A DNA stretch of 64,000 nt from Bryobacterales bacterium (GCA_016721425.1 JADKID010000038.1:1-64000), one strand, 5' to 3'; shown: positions 18,311 to 27,968, counted from the first letter of the stretch. Program-made: numbers and translations. The notes: generated by a model from the sequence alone, not told the origin.

Positions 18311-18629
18311 TGTATTCGCTCCTTGGACCGCGCGGCGTTCCGGCGGGCCTGCCCCTTCTATTGCAGATACCCTGCCAACTTCCGTCGAGCGACACTGGTG
18401 ATCGTGCTGCGAGGCAAGCAAGGCGAGATCCCCGCAGGCACGGCGCCCGGGTCTATACCGCGCCAGCGCCTGTTCCGACGCTGCGTGGTCACGCGACCAA
18501 CTATGGTCGCCGGCCATTGGGAGCGCCTGATCGTCAGTGCGAGCGCCATCGGGCCAAGTGAGGCCCGGCAATTCCACCACACAAGGCAAAAGGGCCGCAT
18601 GGAGGCAGCCCGTAAACTGAAGATTCCTA
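18311..18629. other. non-coding stretch upstream of tRNA 3' end
   Basis: About 319 bp between the DUF883-like gene start and the tRNA-Thr. Open frames here read across the tRNA on the wrong strand and are spurious. I see no repeat, RNA gene or promoter I would defend. Confidence 0.4.
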
Positions 18630-18705
18630 TGGAGCCAGCGGAGGGGATCGAACCCACGACCCTCTGATTACAAATCAGATGCTCTACCATCTGAGCTACG
18701 CTGGC
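18630..18705 (-). tRNA. tRNA-Thr(UGU)
   Basis: A complete cloverleaf is readable on the minus strand: acceptor GCCAGCG/CGCTGGC, a D arm, an anticodon stem TCTGA/TCAGA with loop TTTGTAA (anticodon TGT, Thr), a T arm with GGTTCGATC, discriminator T and encoded CCA. All stems pair. Confidence 0.95.
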
Positions 18706-18745
18706 TCACTCGATCCTCTCCATTATACCGACTCCCCTCAATCCG

Positions 18746-19591
18746 TCACAGCCCGCCCGTCCGGTAACTCGCCGTCAGCGTGTCCCCCGCCTGCGGAATC
18801 GACACGGCCAGGAACGTCACCCCATTGCCGCTCAACGAATAGTCCGTCCCCGCCTTCTGCAGGATCCCGTTGCGGTACAGGTGCAAACTCCCCGCCGGCG
18901 ACGGCGCCTGCCCCAGCGTAAATACGCTGTTCACGCCGTTCATCACCCCGGCCGGCGTCTCCATGTCGATAAACCCGATTGCGCTGCCCCCGCCGCTCCC
19001 GCAAGCCCCGGTGCTCCCGTCCACCCGCACGCAATCCGTCGCCACGCCGCCCACGCCCACCAGCCGGCCCAGATTGTTGATCAGCGCAATGCGGTTGATG
19101 GCGAATGACGGACCTTTCTGCGGCCGGTCGTTCAGCGCCTCCGCCAGGCCCACCACGTCGCCCAGCAGCACGGTGCCCGTCGAGCCGCCCCCTGTCGTGC
19201 CCCCGCCCGGCGCTGTCGCAATCCGGATGTCCTTCAACCCCACAGGCGCGGCCGAGGGCGGCACGGCCCACGTCTCGCTAAACTGAGTCCGCCCATCCAC
19301 CGTGAACCGCACCGCGTAATAGGCGCCCGCCGAAGCGTTGGTCGTCGGCACCAACTGCAAGCGCAGCACGCCGTCCGTCACCTGCACGGTCAGCACGTTG
19401 GCGGGGATGCTCGTCGTATCCGACGCTACAAACGAGCGCCACGTGATTGTCACTGCGCCTGTGAAGGGCACTCCGTCCGCGCGGTAGAGAACATCCTGAA
19501 TCTGCGTCAGCGGCGGCGTGGCCAAGGCAGGCCTGGCAAGCCATGCCGCGGAAATCATCAAAAGATAGAAAATCTGGCGAAGCTGGTACAT
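18746..19591 (-). CDS. exported protein with a phage-fibre-like C-terminal motif
   Basis: This is a 281-residue protein. The ATG at 19591 begins a good signal peptide (FYLLMISAAWLARPALA); the longer upstream frame is not supported. The N-terminal half is a beta-rich domain (GVPFTGAVTITWRSF ... LRLQLVPTTNASAG), followed by a Gly/Thr-rich linker (PGGGTTGGGSTG). The C-terminal part carries the pattern LYRNGILQKAGTDYSLSG ... ITF-like ... GDTLTASYR, seen at the ends of phage tail-fibre and similar surface proteins. The function is not recognised. It lies on the same strand as serS, 141 bp downstream, and its 3' end is 40 bp from the tRNA-Thr. Confidence 0.7.
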   Translation of the reverse strand: MYQLRQIFYLLMISAAWLARPALATPPLTQIQDVLYRADGVPFTGAVTITWRSFVASDTTSIPANVLTVQVTDGVLRLQLVPTTNASAGAYYAVRFTVDGRTQFSETWAVPPSAAPVGLKDIRIATAPGGGTTGGGSTGTVLLGDVVGLAEALNDRPQKGPSFAINRIALINNLGRLVGVGGVATDCVRVDGSTGACGSGGGSAIGFIDMETPAGVMNGVNSVFTLGQAPSPAGSLHLYRNGILQKAGTDYSLSGNGVTFLAVSIPQAGDTLTASYRTGGL

Positions 19592-19732
19592 TTGGTTCCT
19601 GAAAACCTCCCGCCAGTACAATAGGCACGGAGATTTCAGAAACCGGTGTCGCGCCGGCCGCTTGATTTGCACAAGTAGATGATTCCAGGCTGCTTGCACC
19701 CCGGGAAATTTCCGAAAATTGTTGTGAACGGC

Positions 19733-21016
19733 CTAAACGAGCCGCCCGCTTTTCTCGATCCGCTCCGCATTCAGGTACGGCCGCAGCGCCTCCGGCAGCA
19801 CCACGCTCCCGTCGGCCTGCTGGTAGTTTTCGACAATCGCCACCCACGTCCGGCCCACAGCCAACCCGCTTCCGTTCAGCGTGTGTGCGAACTCGCTCTT
19901 GCCCTTCGCCATCTTGCAGCGGATCCCCGCCCGCCGCGCCTGGAAGCTTTCAAAGTTCGAACACGATGAGATCTCGCGGTACGCATCCTGGCCCGGCATC
20001 CACACTTCCAGGTCATACGTCTTGGCCGATGAAAACCCCATGTCCCCGGTGCACAGCGCCATGCGCCGGTACGGTAGGCCGAGCTTTTCCAGCACCTGCT
20101 CCGCGCTCCGTGTTAGATTCTCCAGCTCCGCGTAGCTCTGGTCCGGCCTGGCAAAATTCACCAGTTCCACCTTCTGGAACTGATGCTGCCGGATGATGCC
20201 GCGCACGTCCCGCCCATGGCTGCCCGCCTCGCTGCGGAAACACGGCGTGAACGCGCAGTACCGGATCGGCAGCGAATCGCCATCCAGCGTCTCGTCCCGG
20301 TAGATATTGGTGACCGGCACTTCCGCCGTCGGGATCAGCCAGAAGTCAGACCGCTCCAGCTTGAAAAGATCGTCGGCAAACTTCGGCAGTTGCCCGGTTC
20401 CAAACAGGCTCGCCGAGTTCACCATGAAGGGCGGCAACACCTCGGTGTAGCCGTGCTCGCGCGTGTGCAGATCCAGCATGAAGTTGATCAGCGCCCGCTC
20501 CAGCTTCGCGCCCGCGCCAAAGTAGATGGCAAAGCGCGCGCCCGTGATCTTGGCCGCCCGTTCGAAATCCAGAATCCCCAGATCCACGCCCAGGTCCCAA
20601 TGCGCTTTCACCGGGAAATCGAACGCCCGCGGCGTACCCCACTGGCTCACTTCCACGTTGTCGTCGCCGCTCTTGCCCACCGGTACGCCCTCGCCCGGCA
20701 GGTTGGGGATGCTCGCCAATTGAAGGCGGAACTCCTCGTCGATCCCCTTCACCACTTCGTCGAGTTCGGCCACGCGGTCGCCCATCGCCCGCACCTTGGC
20801 CTGCAACTCCGCCGTGTCCTGGCCCGCCTTTTTCAGCTTGCCGATCTCCATGCTCTCGGCGTTGCGCTGCGCCTTCAACTGCTCCGCTTCCGTCAGCGCG
20901 GACCGCCGCCGCGTGTCGATCTCCCGGAACTGCTCTACGTCCAGCGCGTACCCGCGCTGCGCCAATCGCTCCGCGACGCTCTCCAGATTGGCTCGAAAGG
21001 TACCTAAGTCATGCAT
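19733..21016 (-). CDS. serS: serine--tRNA ligase
   Basis: This class II synthetase charges tRNA-Ser with serine in the cytosol. With the ATG at 21016 it is 427 residues, the usual length. The N-terminal coiled-coil arm that grips tRNA-Ser is visible as a Glu/Lys/Gln/Ala-rich helical pair (residues 30-100). Motif 2 contains CFRSEAGSHGRDVRGIIRQH. Motif 3 contains SSCSNFESFQARR and then NGSGLAVGRTWVAIVENYQ. A longer frame to 21082 exists, but it lies in a leader without family-like sequence. The divergent E1 gene starts 59 bp upstream. Confidence 0.97.
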   Translation of the reverse strand: MHDLGTFRANLESVAERLAQRGYALDVEQFREIDTRRRSALTEAEQLKAQRNAESMEIGKLKKAGQDTAELQAKVRAMGDRVAELDEVVKGIDEEFRLQLASIPNLPGEGVPVGKSGDDNVEVSQWGTPRAFDFPVKAHWDLGVDLGILDFERAAKITGARFAIYFGAGAKLERALINFMLDLHTREHGYTEVLPPFMVNSASLFGTGQLPKFADDLFKLERSDFWLIPTAEVPVTNIYRDETLDGDSLPIRYCAFTPCFRSEAGSHGRDVRGIIRQHQFQKVELVNFARPDQSYAELENLTRSAEQVLEKLGLPYRRMALCTGDMGFSSAKTYDLEVWMPGQDAYREISSCSNFESFQARRAGIRCKMAKGKSEFAHTLNGSGLAVGRTWVAIVENYQQADGSVVLPEALRPYLNAERIEKSGRLV

Positions 21017-21075
21017 ACAAACTCCAATTGTACCCCTCCCTTCATCGGTTAAACTTGTCAGAGGAGGCAAGTTGG

Positions 21076-23183
21076 ATGGCAACCGCGAACAGTCCCGCCG
21101 TATCTTCGCCGGAACTCAATGCCCGCTATTGCGGTCTCGACCGCGAAACCATGCAGCGCGCCTTCCGCCTGATGCACACTGCCCGCCGTCTCGATGACCG
21201 CGAGGTGATGCTCAAGCGGCAAAACCGGATCTACTTTCAGATCTCCGGCGCCGGCCACGAGGCCATCCAGTGCGCCGCCGGGCTCGCCCTCCGCCCCGGC
21301 CACGATTGGTTCCATCTCTACTACCGCGATCGCGCGCTCGCCCTCACGCTCGGCGTCACCCCGGAAATGATGCTCCTCCAGAGCGTCGGCGCCGCCGCCG
21401 ATCCCGCCTCCGGCGGCCGCCAGATGCCCTCCCACTGGAGCTCGCCCGATCTTCACATCTTCACCGGATCGTCGCCCACCGGCACCCAGTTCGTTCACTC
21501 CATCGGCTGCGCCGAGGCCGGCCGCTACCTCAACCCCGGCTCCGACGAGCTCACGCTTGTCACCACCGGCGAGGGCGCGACCAGCGAAGGCGAATTCTGG
21601 GAATCGCTCAACGCCGCCTGCCTTAACCGCCTGCCGGTCATCTATCTCGTCGAAGATAACGGCTACGCCATCTCCACGCCGGTGGAGCGCCAGACGCCCG
21701 GCGGCAGCATCTCCGGCCTGCTCACCGGTTTCCCCGGTCTGCTGATCCTGGAGTGCGACGGCAACGACTTCCTCGATTCCTACCGCGCCATCACCCAGGC
21801 CGCCGAATACGTCCGCTCCGCCAGGGCCCCGCCTTCGTCCACGCCCACTGCACGCGTCCCTACTCCCACTCGCTCTCGGACGACGAGCGCCTCTACAAAA
21901 CCCAGGCCGAGCGCGACGCCGAATCCGAGCGCGATCCCATCATCGTCTTCCCCCGCTTTCTCATCCGCGAGGGCCTGCTCGAAGAGCAGACCTACAAGCG
22001 CATCTGCCACGAAGTGGACGTCGAGCTGGCCGAGATCACCGATCGCGTCCTCAAGGCCGCCCCGCCCGCCAAGTCCACCGCTACCGATTTCCTGTACTCG
22101 CCCGTAATCGACCCCTGCTCGCCCCAATTCGACATCGAGCCCCACTTCACAGGCGAGCCGCGAACGATGATCGACGAGATCAATCGCACCCTCGCCGAGG
22201 AGATGCAGGCCAATCCCAACATCGTCGTTTTCGGTGAGGATGTGGCCGATTGCAGCCGCGAGGAGAATCTTAGCGAAGTAAAGGGCAAGGGCGGCGTCTT
22301 CAAAGCCACCCACGGCCTGCAAAGCCAGTTCGGCTCCCGCCGCGTCTTCAATACCCCCATCGCCGAGGCAGCCATTGTCGGACGCGCCATCGGCATGGCC
22401 TCCCGCGGCATGAAACCAGTTTGCGAGATCCAGTTTTTCGATTACATCTGGCCCGCCATGATGCAGATCCGCGATGAGATGGCCAATATCCGCTGGCGCT
22501 CCAACAACGGTTGGTCCTGCCCTGTGGTGATCCGCGCTGCCATCGGCGGTTATCTCAACGGCGGAGCCGTCTACCATAGCCAGTGCGGCGAGGTCGCCTT
22601 CACTCACATCCCCGGCCTGCGTGTCGTCATGCCCTCCAGCGCCATCGACGCCTGCGGCCTGCTGCGTACCGCCATCCGCTGTGACGACCCTGTCCTCTTC
22701 CTCGAACACAAGCGCCTCTATCGCGAGCCTTACAATCGCTCCCCCCACCCCGGCCCTGATTTCACCATCCCCTTCGGCAAGGCGCGCATCGTCAAACCCG
22801 GCCACCACCTGACGATCCTCACCTACGGCATGACCGTGCAGAAATCGCTGCTCGCCTCCACGTTCCTGGAGCAATCGCACCCCGGCAAGTCCATCGAGGT
22901 GATCGATCTCCGCTCCCTCGCCCCCTACGATTGGGAGGCCATCAGCCACTCCGTTCAAAAGACCAGCCGCGTCCTCATTGTTCACGAGGACACGCTCAGC
23001 TTTGGCTACGGCGCCGAAATCGCCGCCCGCATCAGTGGGGAGCTGTTCGATTATCTCGACGCCCCCATCGGCCGCGTCGCCGCCCTGGACACCTGGGTCG
23101 GCTACCACCCCGATCTCGAGGACGAGATCCTGCCGCAAACGGAAGATATCCAACGCGAAGCTGAGCGCCTCTTGGCCTATTGA
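21076..23183 (+). pseudogene. fused alpha-beta E1 component of a 2-oxoacid dehydrogenase, one frameshift
   Basis: This thiamine-diphosphate-dependent E1 decarboxylates pyruvate or branched-chain 2-oxoacids and passes the acyl group to E2. The ATG at 21076 follows a strong GAGGAGG. The first ~250 residues are the alpha half, with the TPP motif GEGATSEGEFWESLNAA ending at VEDNGYAIS. From about residue 350 the beta half follows, with MQANPNIVVFGEDVADCS, FNTPIAEAAIVGRAIGMA and VIDLRSLAPYDWEAI. A one-base deletion near 21825 (GGC read as GC before CAGGGCCCC) breaks the frame inside the alpha half. Restored, the protein is about 702 residues, as in fused E1 proteins of Acidobacteria and Bacteroidetes. 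Substrate cannot be assigned. E2 and E3 are not in the window. Confidence 0.9.
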
Positions 23184-23187
23184 GCCC

Positions 23188-23937
23188 ATGCGCCGCGCAC
23201 TCGCGCTTGTCCTGTTGTGTGCAGCCCTCGCCCAGGCGAGTTCGTTCAGCCGCCAGTCTCATCGCCGCAGTTCCGGACAGACCAGCCGCCGCCGTCTCTT
23301 CACTAGTCCGTTGATCACCACGCCAGGCGGAATCGACCTGGAACTCAGCTCGGTCTTCGATCCACACGGCGGCTACACGCTACCGACGACTCTGAAGTAC
23401 ACCCCCGCCCGCTGGCAGACTGAGATCAGCGCCGGTGTCGATAGTGTCGCGAGCATCTTTGACGACAACGGCAACCGCGCTACCCATTTCAGCGATCACG
23501 TCAATTTCGCCGCCACCACTGAATTCCGTGTGACCGAAAACTTCAGTTGGGCCGTCGCGCCCACCTTAGCCATCTTTCTGCGCGGCGACGAGGGGCTCCG
23601 CCTGGGCGGTGCGCTCCTGGCCCGTTACGATCACGGCAATAATACGTTCAGCGGCGCCGCCTCATGGTCCGGCGCCACCGTCAACTCACCCACTAACCCC
23701 GCCGGCATCTTCGATCTCACCAGCGGCTACGCCCGCAAGTTCGGCCGCCTGACACCCTACGCCAATGTCCAACTTGAACGCGCCAGCGGAGTAGCCACCC
23801 AGTATTCGATCTTCGAGGGCGTAGAGTGGCAACTCAACCCCCGCTTTTCCTTCGATTTCGGCGGCCAGCACTACGCCCTCAACACTCCGCAGCCCGACCA
23901 CCACTTCTCCATCGGTCTGACGTACTCTCTGAAGTGA
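23188..23937 (+). CDS. predicted outer-membrane beta-barrel protein
   Basis: This 249-residue protein starts 4 bp after the E1 stop and is probably cotranscribed. The ATG at 23188 begins a signal peptide (RRALALVLLCAALAQASS). The rest alternates polar and aromatic/hydrophobic residues in strand-length segments (for example YTLPTTLKYTPARWQTEISAG and FSFDFGGQHYALN) and ends in a strand (HHFSIGLTYSLK), consistent with a small outer-membrane barrel. No specific family is recognised. Its presence behind an E1 gene is unexplained. Confidence 0.7.
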   Translation: MRRALALVLLCAALAQASSFSRQSHRRSSGQTSRRRLFTSPLITTPGGIDLELSSVFDPHGGYTLPTTLKYTPARWQTEISAGVDSVASIFDDNGNRATHFSDHVNFAATTEFRVTENFSWAVAPTLAIFLRGDEGLRLGGALLARYDHGNNTFSGAASWSGATVNSPTNPAGIFDLTSGYARKFGRLTPYANVQLERASGVATQYSIFEGVEWQLNPRFSFDFGGQHYALNTPQPDHHFSIGLTYSLK

Positions 23938-24404
23938 TCACCGCCGCCGGTACTCAAACGCCGACCGCACCTCTTTCCCATTCACCGTCTTAGTCAGAGT
24001 AACCGTCAACCGGTCCTCCTCCACGCGTTCGTATACCAGCCGCGTCCCCGTCCGCTCCTCCACAAATTCCGCCCGCCGCCCCGCCAGGTTCTTCAGCACA
24101 AACAGCAGCGGAGCGTCCTTTTCCTCCTGCGCCACCGAGCCCCGGCCAAAGTGCCTCAATAGCAGCACCACTCCCTCGTCCCGCTGCTCCATTACGCCGA
24201 TCTCCGTCATTCTCAGCTTGCCGCCACTCACCACCCGCGCCATGCCCACAATGGCGTTCCCCTCCGGCTCCATCCACTGCTCATCAAAGATCGTCCCGCC
24301 TTGGGTCCCGCGCCATGCGCCGCAGACAAACCGCAGGTCGGCAATCCCCGCCCACGCCTCTGTTAGCGCAACCGTCAACGCCAACGCCAAATCAGTCTGT
24401 TCAT
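23938..24404 (-). pseudogene. DUF6265-like exported protein, probable frameshift at the N-terminus
   Basis: The protein reads from a hydrophobic leader (LALTVALTEAWAG) into ADLRFVCGAWRGTQGGTIFDEQW, then EGNAIVGMARVVSGGKLRMTE, a pattern I associate with DUF6265 proteins (a small beta-fold of unknown function). The ATG at 24404 (MNRLIW) is the natural start, but a one-base shift near 24385 is needed to join it. The longer open frame upstream crosses the poly-C tract and is artefactual. It is convergent with the barrel gene, the stops being adjacent. Confidence 0.6.
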
Positions 24405-24408
24405 CGCG

Positions 24409-24550
24409 CCCCCCCCCTGCCCCCCCGGCCCCAAAACCCCCCCCCGGCCCCCCCCCCCTTCCCCCCCCCCCCCCCCGTGGGCTGGCAAAAAAAAAAGGGC
24501 CCCCCCCCCCCCCCCCCCGGGGCCCCCCCCCCCGCCCCCCCCCCCCCTGC
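24409..24550. repeat. poly-C low-complexity tract, probably an artefact
   Basis: About 140 bp consist almost only of runs of 7-20 C broken by a few G, T and one run of A. Nothing like it occurs elsewhere in the window. Such runs are typical of poly-G/poly-C sequencing artefacts or a badly filled assembly gap. Predicted Gly- or Pro-rich proteins crossing it should not be believed. Confidence 0.85.
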
Positions 24551-24678
24551 CTTTCGGGCGGGCCGGGCATGTCTCTCCCGCCGCGGAGGGGGAGGCCCCG
24601 CCAATATCTCCTGGCTGGGCTGAAACAACTGGGGGGACTCGTGTGTTGGCCGGCGCGTAGTTGCAGAGGAAAGAAGGC

Positions 24679-25656
24679 GTGCATCGAGCTCAAATCACTA
24701 CCGCATTTCGGGAATGGCTCGAACGTCGCCGCCGCTTCGCAGAGGAGTGGGCATTCCACCGCGAGCGGGCTGCAGTCGAGCTCGAATCACTGGGTCTCAA
24801 CCGTCAGGAAGCCGAGGCCATGGCCGCCGTGCGCATGGGCCGCCGCTCGCGCTATCGCCGCGACGCTCTGCACGAGACGGGCGGTGACCTCGCCGGCCTG
24901 CTGCAACTCCTGCTGCCTCACCGCAGCCTCCACGCCGCCTGGATCCTGCCTCTCACTCTGGCCGCCGTGCTCGGCCTGCTCTATGCCGTCAACCCCGGCC
25001 GCCAGGATGTCTGGCAAACCGTCGCCGGCTCCAATTTCGTCGCCGAGGTCGCCACCGCCCGCAGCCACGGCTGCACACCGCGCACCCCGCCCGCCGACAT
25101 CGCGCTCGTCTGGCACACCGCCGATCCCTGCGTCGAACGCGCCCCTTGGGTCCAGCCCGCCACCATCCCGGCCGCCTTCGGCAAGGCTGCATCCTGGATC
25201 ATCGTGCTCGTCGGCGGCTGGCCGCTCTTGCGCTTCTGGTGGAGCAACCGCGCAACATGGCGTCTCATGCTCTACGGGATTTCCACTTTGCTGCTGCTGG
25301 CCTGCATCGCCACCACGCTCTTCGTCACCGCCATGCAGTACCATTCGCTGGTTGCCTATTCGCATTGGGGCCTGCGCACCGCCGCCTATCTCACCTACAC
25401 TCTGGCCCACACGCTGGCCGTAGCCTTCATCTACCGCCGCTGGCGGCTGGATGTGGACGCGCGCTGCCCCTGCTGCCTGGAGTCGCTCCGTATGCCCATG
25501 GAGCGCGGCCACCTCGATAGCCTATTGATCAATCCGCCGGAAGTGGAATCGGTCTGCCTCCAGGGTCACGGCACACTCACCGAGACCCGCTGGCACCGCG
25601 AGTTTCAGGACTCCCGCTCGTTCTGGGACGACCTCGCCGGAACCTCCGCCCGCTAA
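24679..25656 (+). CDS. integral membrane protein of unknown function
   Basis: The GTG at 24679 follows AGGAAAGAAGG and is preferred over a TTG at 24661. The protein has about 325 residues. A basic, helical N-terminal domain (FREWLERRRRFAEEWAFHRE, then LNRQEAEAMAAVRMG) resembles the cytosolic prefix found on acidobacterial permeases of the ADOP type. Four hydrophobic helices follow (LHAAWILPLTLAAVLGLLYA; ASWIIVLVGGWPLLRFWW; GISTLLLLACIATTLFV; the AYLTYTLAHTLAVAFIY region). The C-terminal tail has CPCCLESLRMP and could bind a metal. The family is not recognised. It overlaps the convergent tex stop by 4 bp. Confidence 0.65.
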   Translation: MHRAQITTAFREWLERRRRFAEEWAFHRERAAVELESLGLNRQEAEAMAAVRMGRRSRYRRDALHETGGDLAGLLQLLLPHRSLHAAWILPLTLAAVLGLLYAVNPGRQDVWQTVAGSNFVAEVATARSHGCTPRTPPADIALVWHTADPCVERAPWVQPATIPAAFGKAASWIIVLVGGWPLLRFWWSNRATWRLMLYGISTLLLLACIATTLFVTAMQYHSLVAYSHWGLRTAAYLTYTLAHTLAVAFIYRRWRLDVDARCPCCLESLRMPMERGHLDSLLINPPEVESVCLQGHGTLTETRWHREFQDSRSFWDDLAGTSAR

Positions 25657-27917
25657 CGGATCTTCCATTTATTCGCAAGCATCGCGATCTTGTCGTCCAT
25701 CGAGGGCGCTGCCTTCGGCGCCACCGCCTGCGGCCGTGGCCCGCGCTGCGGCGCCGGCCCCATCAGAGCCTTCATGGAGAGCGCGATCCGCTTCGTCTTC
25801 GTATCCACGCTCAGCACTTTCACCTTCACGATCTGCCCGGCCTTCACCACCTCGGCCGGCTCCGTCACGAACTTGTTCGAGAGTTCGCTCACGTGCACCA
25901 GCCCATCCTGGTGAACCCCCACATCCACAAACGCGCCAAACTTCGTCACGTTCGTCACCACGCCCTCCAGCACCATGCCCGGCTGCACGTCGGCGATCTC
26001 TTTGACATCGTCCTTGAAGCTCGGCGCCACGAACTTGTCCCGCGGATCGCGCCCCGGCTTCTTCAACTCTTCGAGGATGTCGTTCAGCGTGTAGACGCCC
26101 GCCGACAGCTCGCTCTTCTTCACCTGCTCCAGCAGCTTCGGATCCTGGATCAGCGCGGCCGTCTCCACGCCCAGCGTCTTCGCCATCTGCTCCACCACCG
26201 CATACGATTCCGGATGCACGCCCGTCATGTCCAGCGGATTGTCCCCGCCGCGAATCCGTAGGAATCCCGCCGCCTGCTCGAACGTTTTCGGCCCGATGCC
26301 CGGCACCGCATTCAACTGCACTCGCGAGCGGAAACGTCCGTGTTCATTGCGGAATTCGACGATCTTCAACGCAGTCCGCTCGCTGATCCCCGCCACATAC
26401 CGCAGCAGCGCCCACGACGCCGTATTCAACTCCACGCCCACGCGGTTCACACAGCTCTCAATCGTCGTCTCCAGTGATTGCTGCAACTGCCGCTGATCCA
26501 CGTCGTGCTGGTACTGCCCCACGCCAATCGACTTCGGATCGATCTTCACCAACTCCGCCAGCGGATCCTGCAATCGCCGCGCAATCGAGATGGCGCCCCG
26601 CACCGTCAAATCCAGGTCCGGGAACTCCTGCCGCGCAATATCAGACGCGCTATAGATGGAAGCGCCGGATTCGTTCACAGTGACGCTAAACACGCCTTCA
26701 AAGCCCGATTCGCGCAGAAAATCGCGCACAAATGCATCCGTTTCGCGCGATGCCGTGCCGTTTCCAATGGCGATGGCCTTCACCTGAAACTTCTCCATCA
26801 GCCCCTTCAGGATCTTCGCCGAGCCGATGTGATCGTTCTTCGGCTGGTGAGGATAGATGACGCTGTGCTCCAGGAATTTGCCCGTCTCATCCACCACCGC
26901 GATCTTGCAGCCCGTGCGAATCCCGGGGTCCAGCCCCAGCACGGCCAACTGCCCCGCCGGCGGCGCCAACAGCACGTTCTGCAGGTTTTCGCGGAACACG
27001 CTGATGGCCTCGGTATCGGAGCGCTTCTTTAACTCCAGCCGGATCTCCGTCTGGATCGACGAATTCAGCAGCCGCGAATAGCTGTCCTCAATCGCCTTCT
27101 CCAGGTCCGCCGTCCAGTCGCCCTTCTCCCGCAGCACGCGGCCTTTCAGCAGGCTGAGCGCCCGCAGTTCTTCCAGCTCAATCAGGAAGTACAGGACGTT
27201 CTCCGTTTCGCCCCGCCGGATGGCCAGCATACGGTGCGACGGGATCTTCGACACCGGCTCGCGGTAGTCGTAGTACATCTTGAACTTGTCCTGCTCATCC
27301 ACCGCGTCCATCGCCTTGCGGCTCACCACCACGCCCTCGTCGTACATCATCTGGCGCAGTGCCTTGCGCAGATCGGCGTCCTCGCTCACCATCTCGGCCA
27401 CGATGTGGCGGCCGCCCTCCAGCGCCTCGGCGATACTGTTGACGCCCTTTTCCGCATTCACCAGGCTCGCCGCCAGTTCCAGCAGCGTCGTCTCCGCCGG
27501 CGACTGCGCCCACAGATAGGTGGCGATGGGCTCCAGACCCTTCTCGCGCGCGATGGTGGCCTTGGTGCGCCGCTTGGGGCGGTAGGGCAGATACAGGTCT
27601 TCCAGTTCGCTCTTGTCGAGCGTGGCCTCGATGCGCGCCTTCAACTCGGGCGTCAGCTTGCCTTGATCTTCGATGGACGCCAGAATCGTCTTCCGCCGGT
27701 CTTCCAGTTCGCGGAAGTAGCCAAGCTTCTCTTCGATGTCGCGGATCTGGACCTCGTCCAGGTTGCCGGTCACTTCTTTTCTGTAGCGCGCAATGAATGG
27801 GACCGTGCCACCCTCGTCGAGCAGTTCGATGGTGGCCATCATGCCGCGCATCGGAACGTTCAGGGTCTTGGCAACGTGGAGCAGGATCTCCGGGGAAAGG
27901 GACTTGAGTTCAGCCAT
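25653..27917 (-). CDS. tex: Tex-family RNA-binding transcription accessory protein
   Basis: Tex proteins bind nucleic acid and associate with transcription. The protein is 754 residues from the ATG at 27917 (MAELKSLSPEILLHVAK), close to the usual 750-780. The N-terminal Tex domain includes VPFIARYRKEVTGNLDE. A YqgF-like RNase H fold follows with LAVLGLDPGIRTGCKIAVVD, then tandem helix-hairpin-helix segments (NAVPGIGPKTFEQAAGFL). A C-terminal S1 domain (MVLEGVVTNVTKFGAFVDVG ... GLVHVSELS) ends in a short Pro/Ala-rich tail. A 27-residue extension to 27998 is open but lacks family sequence. Confidence 0.95.
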   Translation of the reverse strand: MAELKSLSPEILLHVAKTLNVPMRGMMATIELLDEGGTVPFIARYRKEVTGNLDEVQIRDIEEKLGYFRELEDRRKTILASIEDQGKLTPELKARIEATLDKSELEDLYLPYRPKRRTKATIAREKGLEPIATYLWAQSPAETTLLELAASLVNAEKGVNSIAEALEGGRHIVAEMVSEDADLRKALRQMMYDEGVVVSRKAMDAVDEQDKFKMYYDYREPVSKIPSHRMLAIRRGETENVLYFLIELEELRALSLLKGRVLREKGDWTADLEKAIEDSYSRLLNSSIQTEIRLELKKRSDTEAISVFRENLQNVLLAPPAGQLAVLGLDPGIRTGCKIAVVDETGKFLEHSVIYPHQPKNDHIGSAKILKGLMEKFQVKAIAIGNGTASRETDAFVRDFLRESGFEGVFSVTVNESGASIYSASDIARQEFPDLDLTVRGAISIARRLQDPLAELVKIDPKSIGVGQYQHDVDQRQLQQSLETTIESCVNRVGVELNTASWALLRYVAGISERTALKIVEFRNEHGRFRSRVQLNAVPGIGPKTFEQAAGFLRIRGGDNPLDMTGVHPESYAVVEQMAKTLGVETAALIQDPKLLEQVKKSELSAGVYTLNDILEELKKPGRDPRDKFVAPSFKDDVKEIADVQPGMVLEGVVTNVTKFGAFVDVGVHQDGLVHVSELSNKFVTEPAEVVKAGQIVKVKVLSVDTKTKRIALSMKALMGPAPQRGPRPQAVAPKAAPSMDDKIAMLANKWKIR

Positions 27918-27962
27918 GAGAGAGTAACTTCCATGGTAAACCGCGGCCCGCCACCAGAGCGA

Positions 27963-27968
27963 TATAAT
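27963..27968 (+). promoter_or_regulatory. candidate -10 element for the PD40/TPR gene
   Basis: A perfect TATAAT lies 30 bp upstream of the TTG start at 27998. No convincing -35 hexamer is present at 15-19 bp spacing, so this is only a candidate. Confidence 0.3.

Noticed and set aside
18358..18690. 110-residue minus-strand open frame with NQRVVGSIPSAG
   Set aside because: It is a translation of the tRNA-Thr gene itself.
21780..23189. 469-residue minus-strand open frame
   Set aside because: It is antisense to the E1 gene; Gly/Val/Asp-rich antisense composition and no family motif.
24405..24759. Gly-rich N-terminal extension of the DUF6265-like gene
   Set aside because: The glycine runs are a translation of the poly-C tract, not a real domain.
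24218..25423. 401-residue Pro/Ser-rich plus-strand open frame
   Set aside because: It runs across the poly-C tract and in the wrong frame of the membrane protein.
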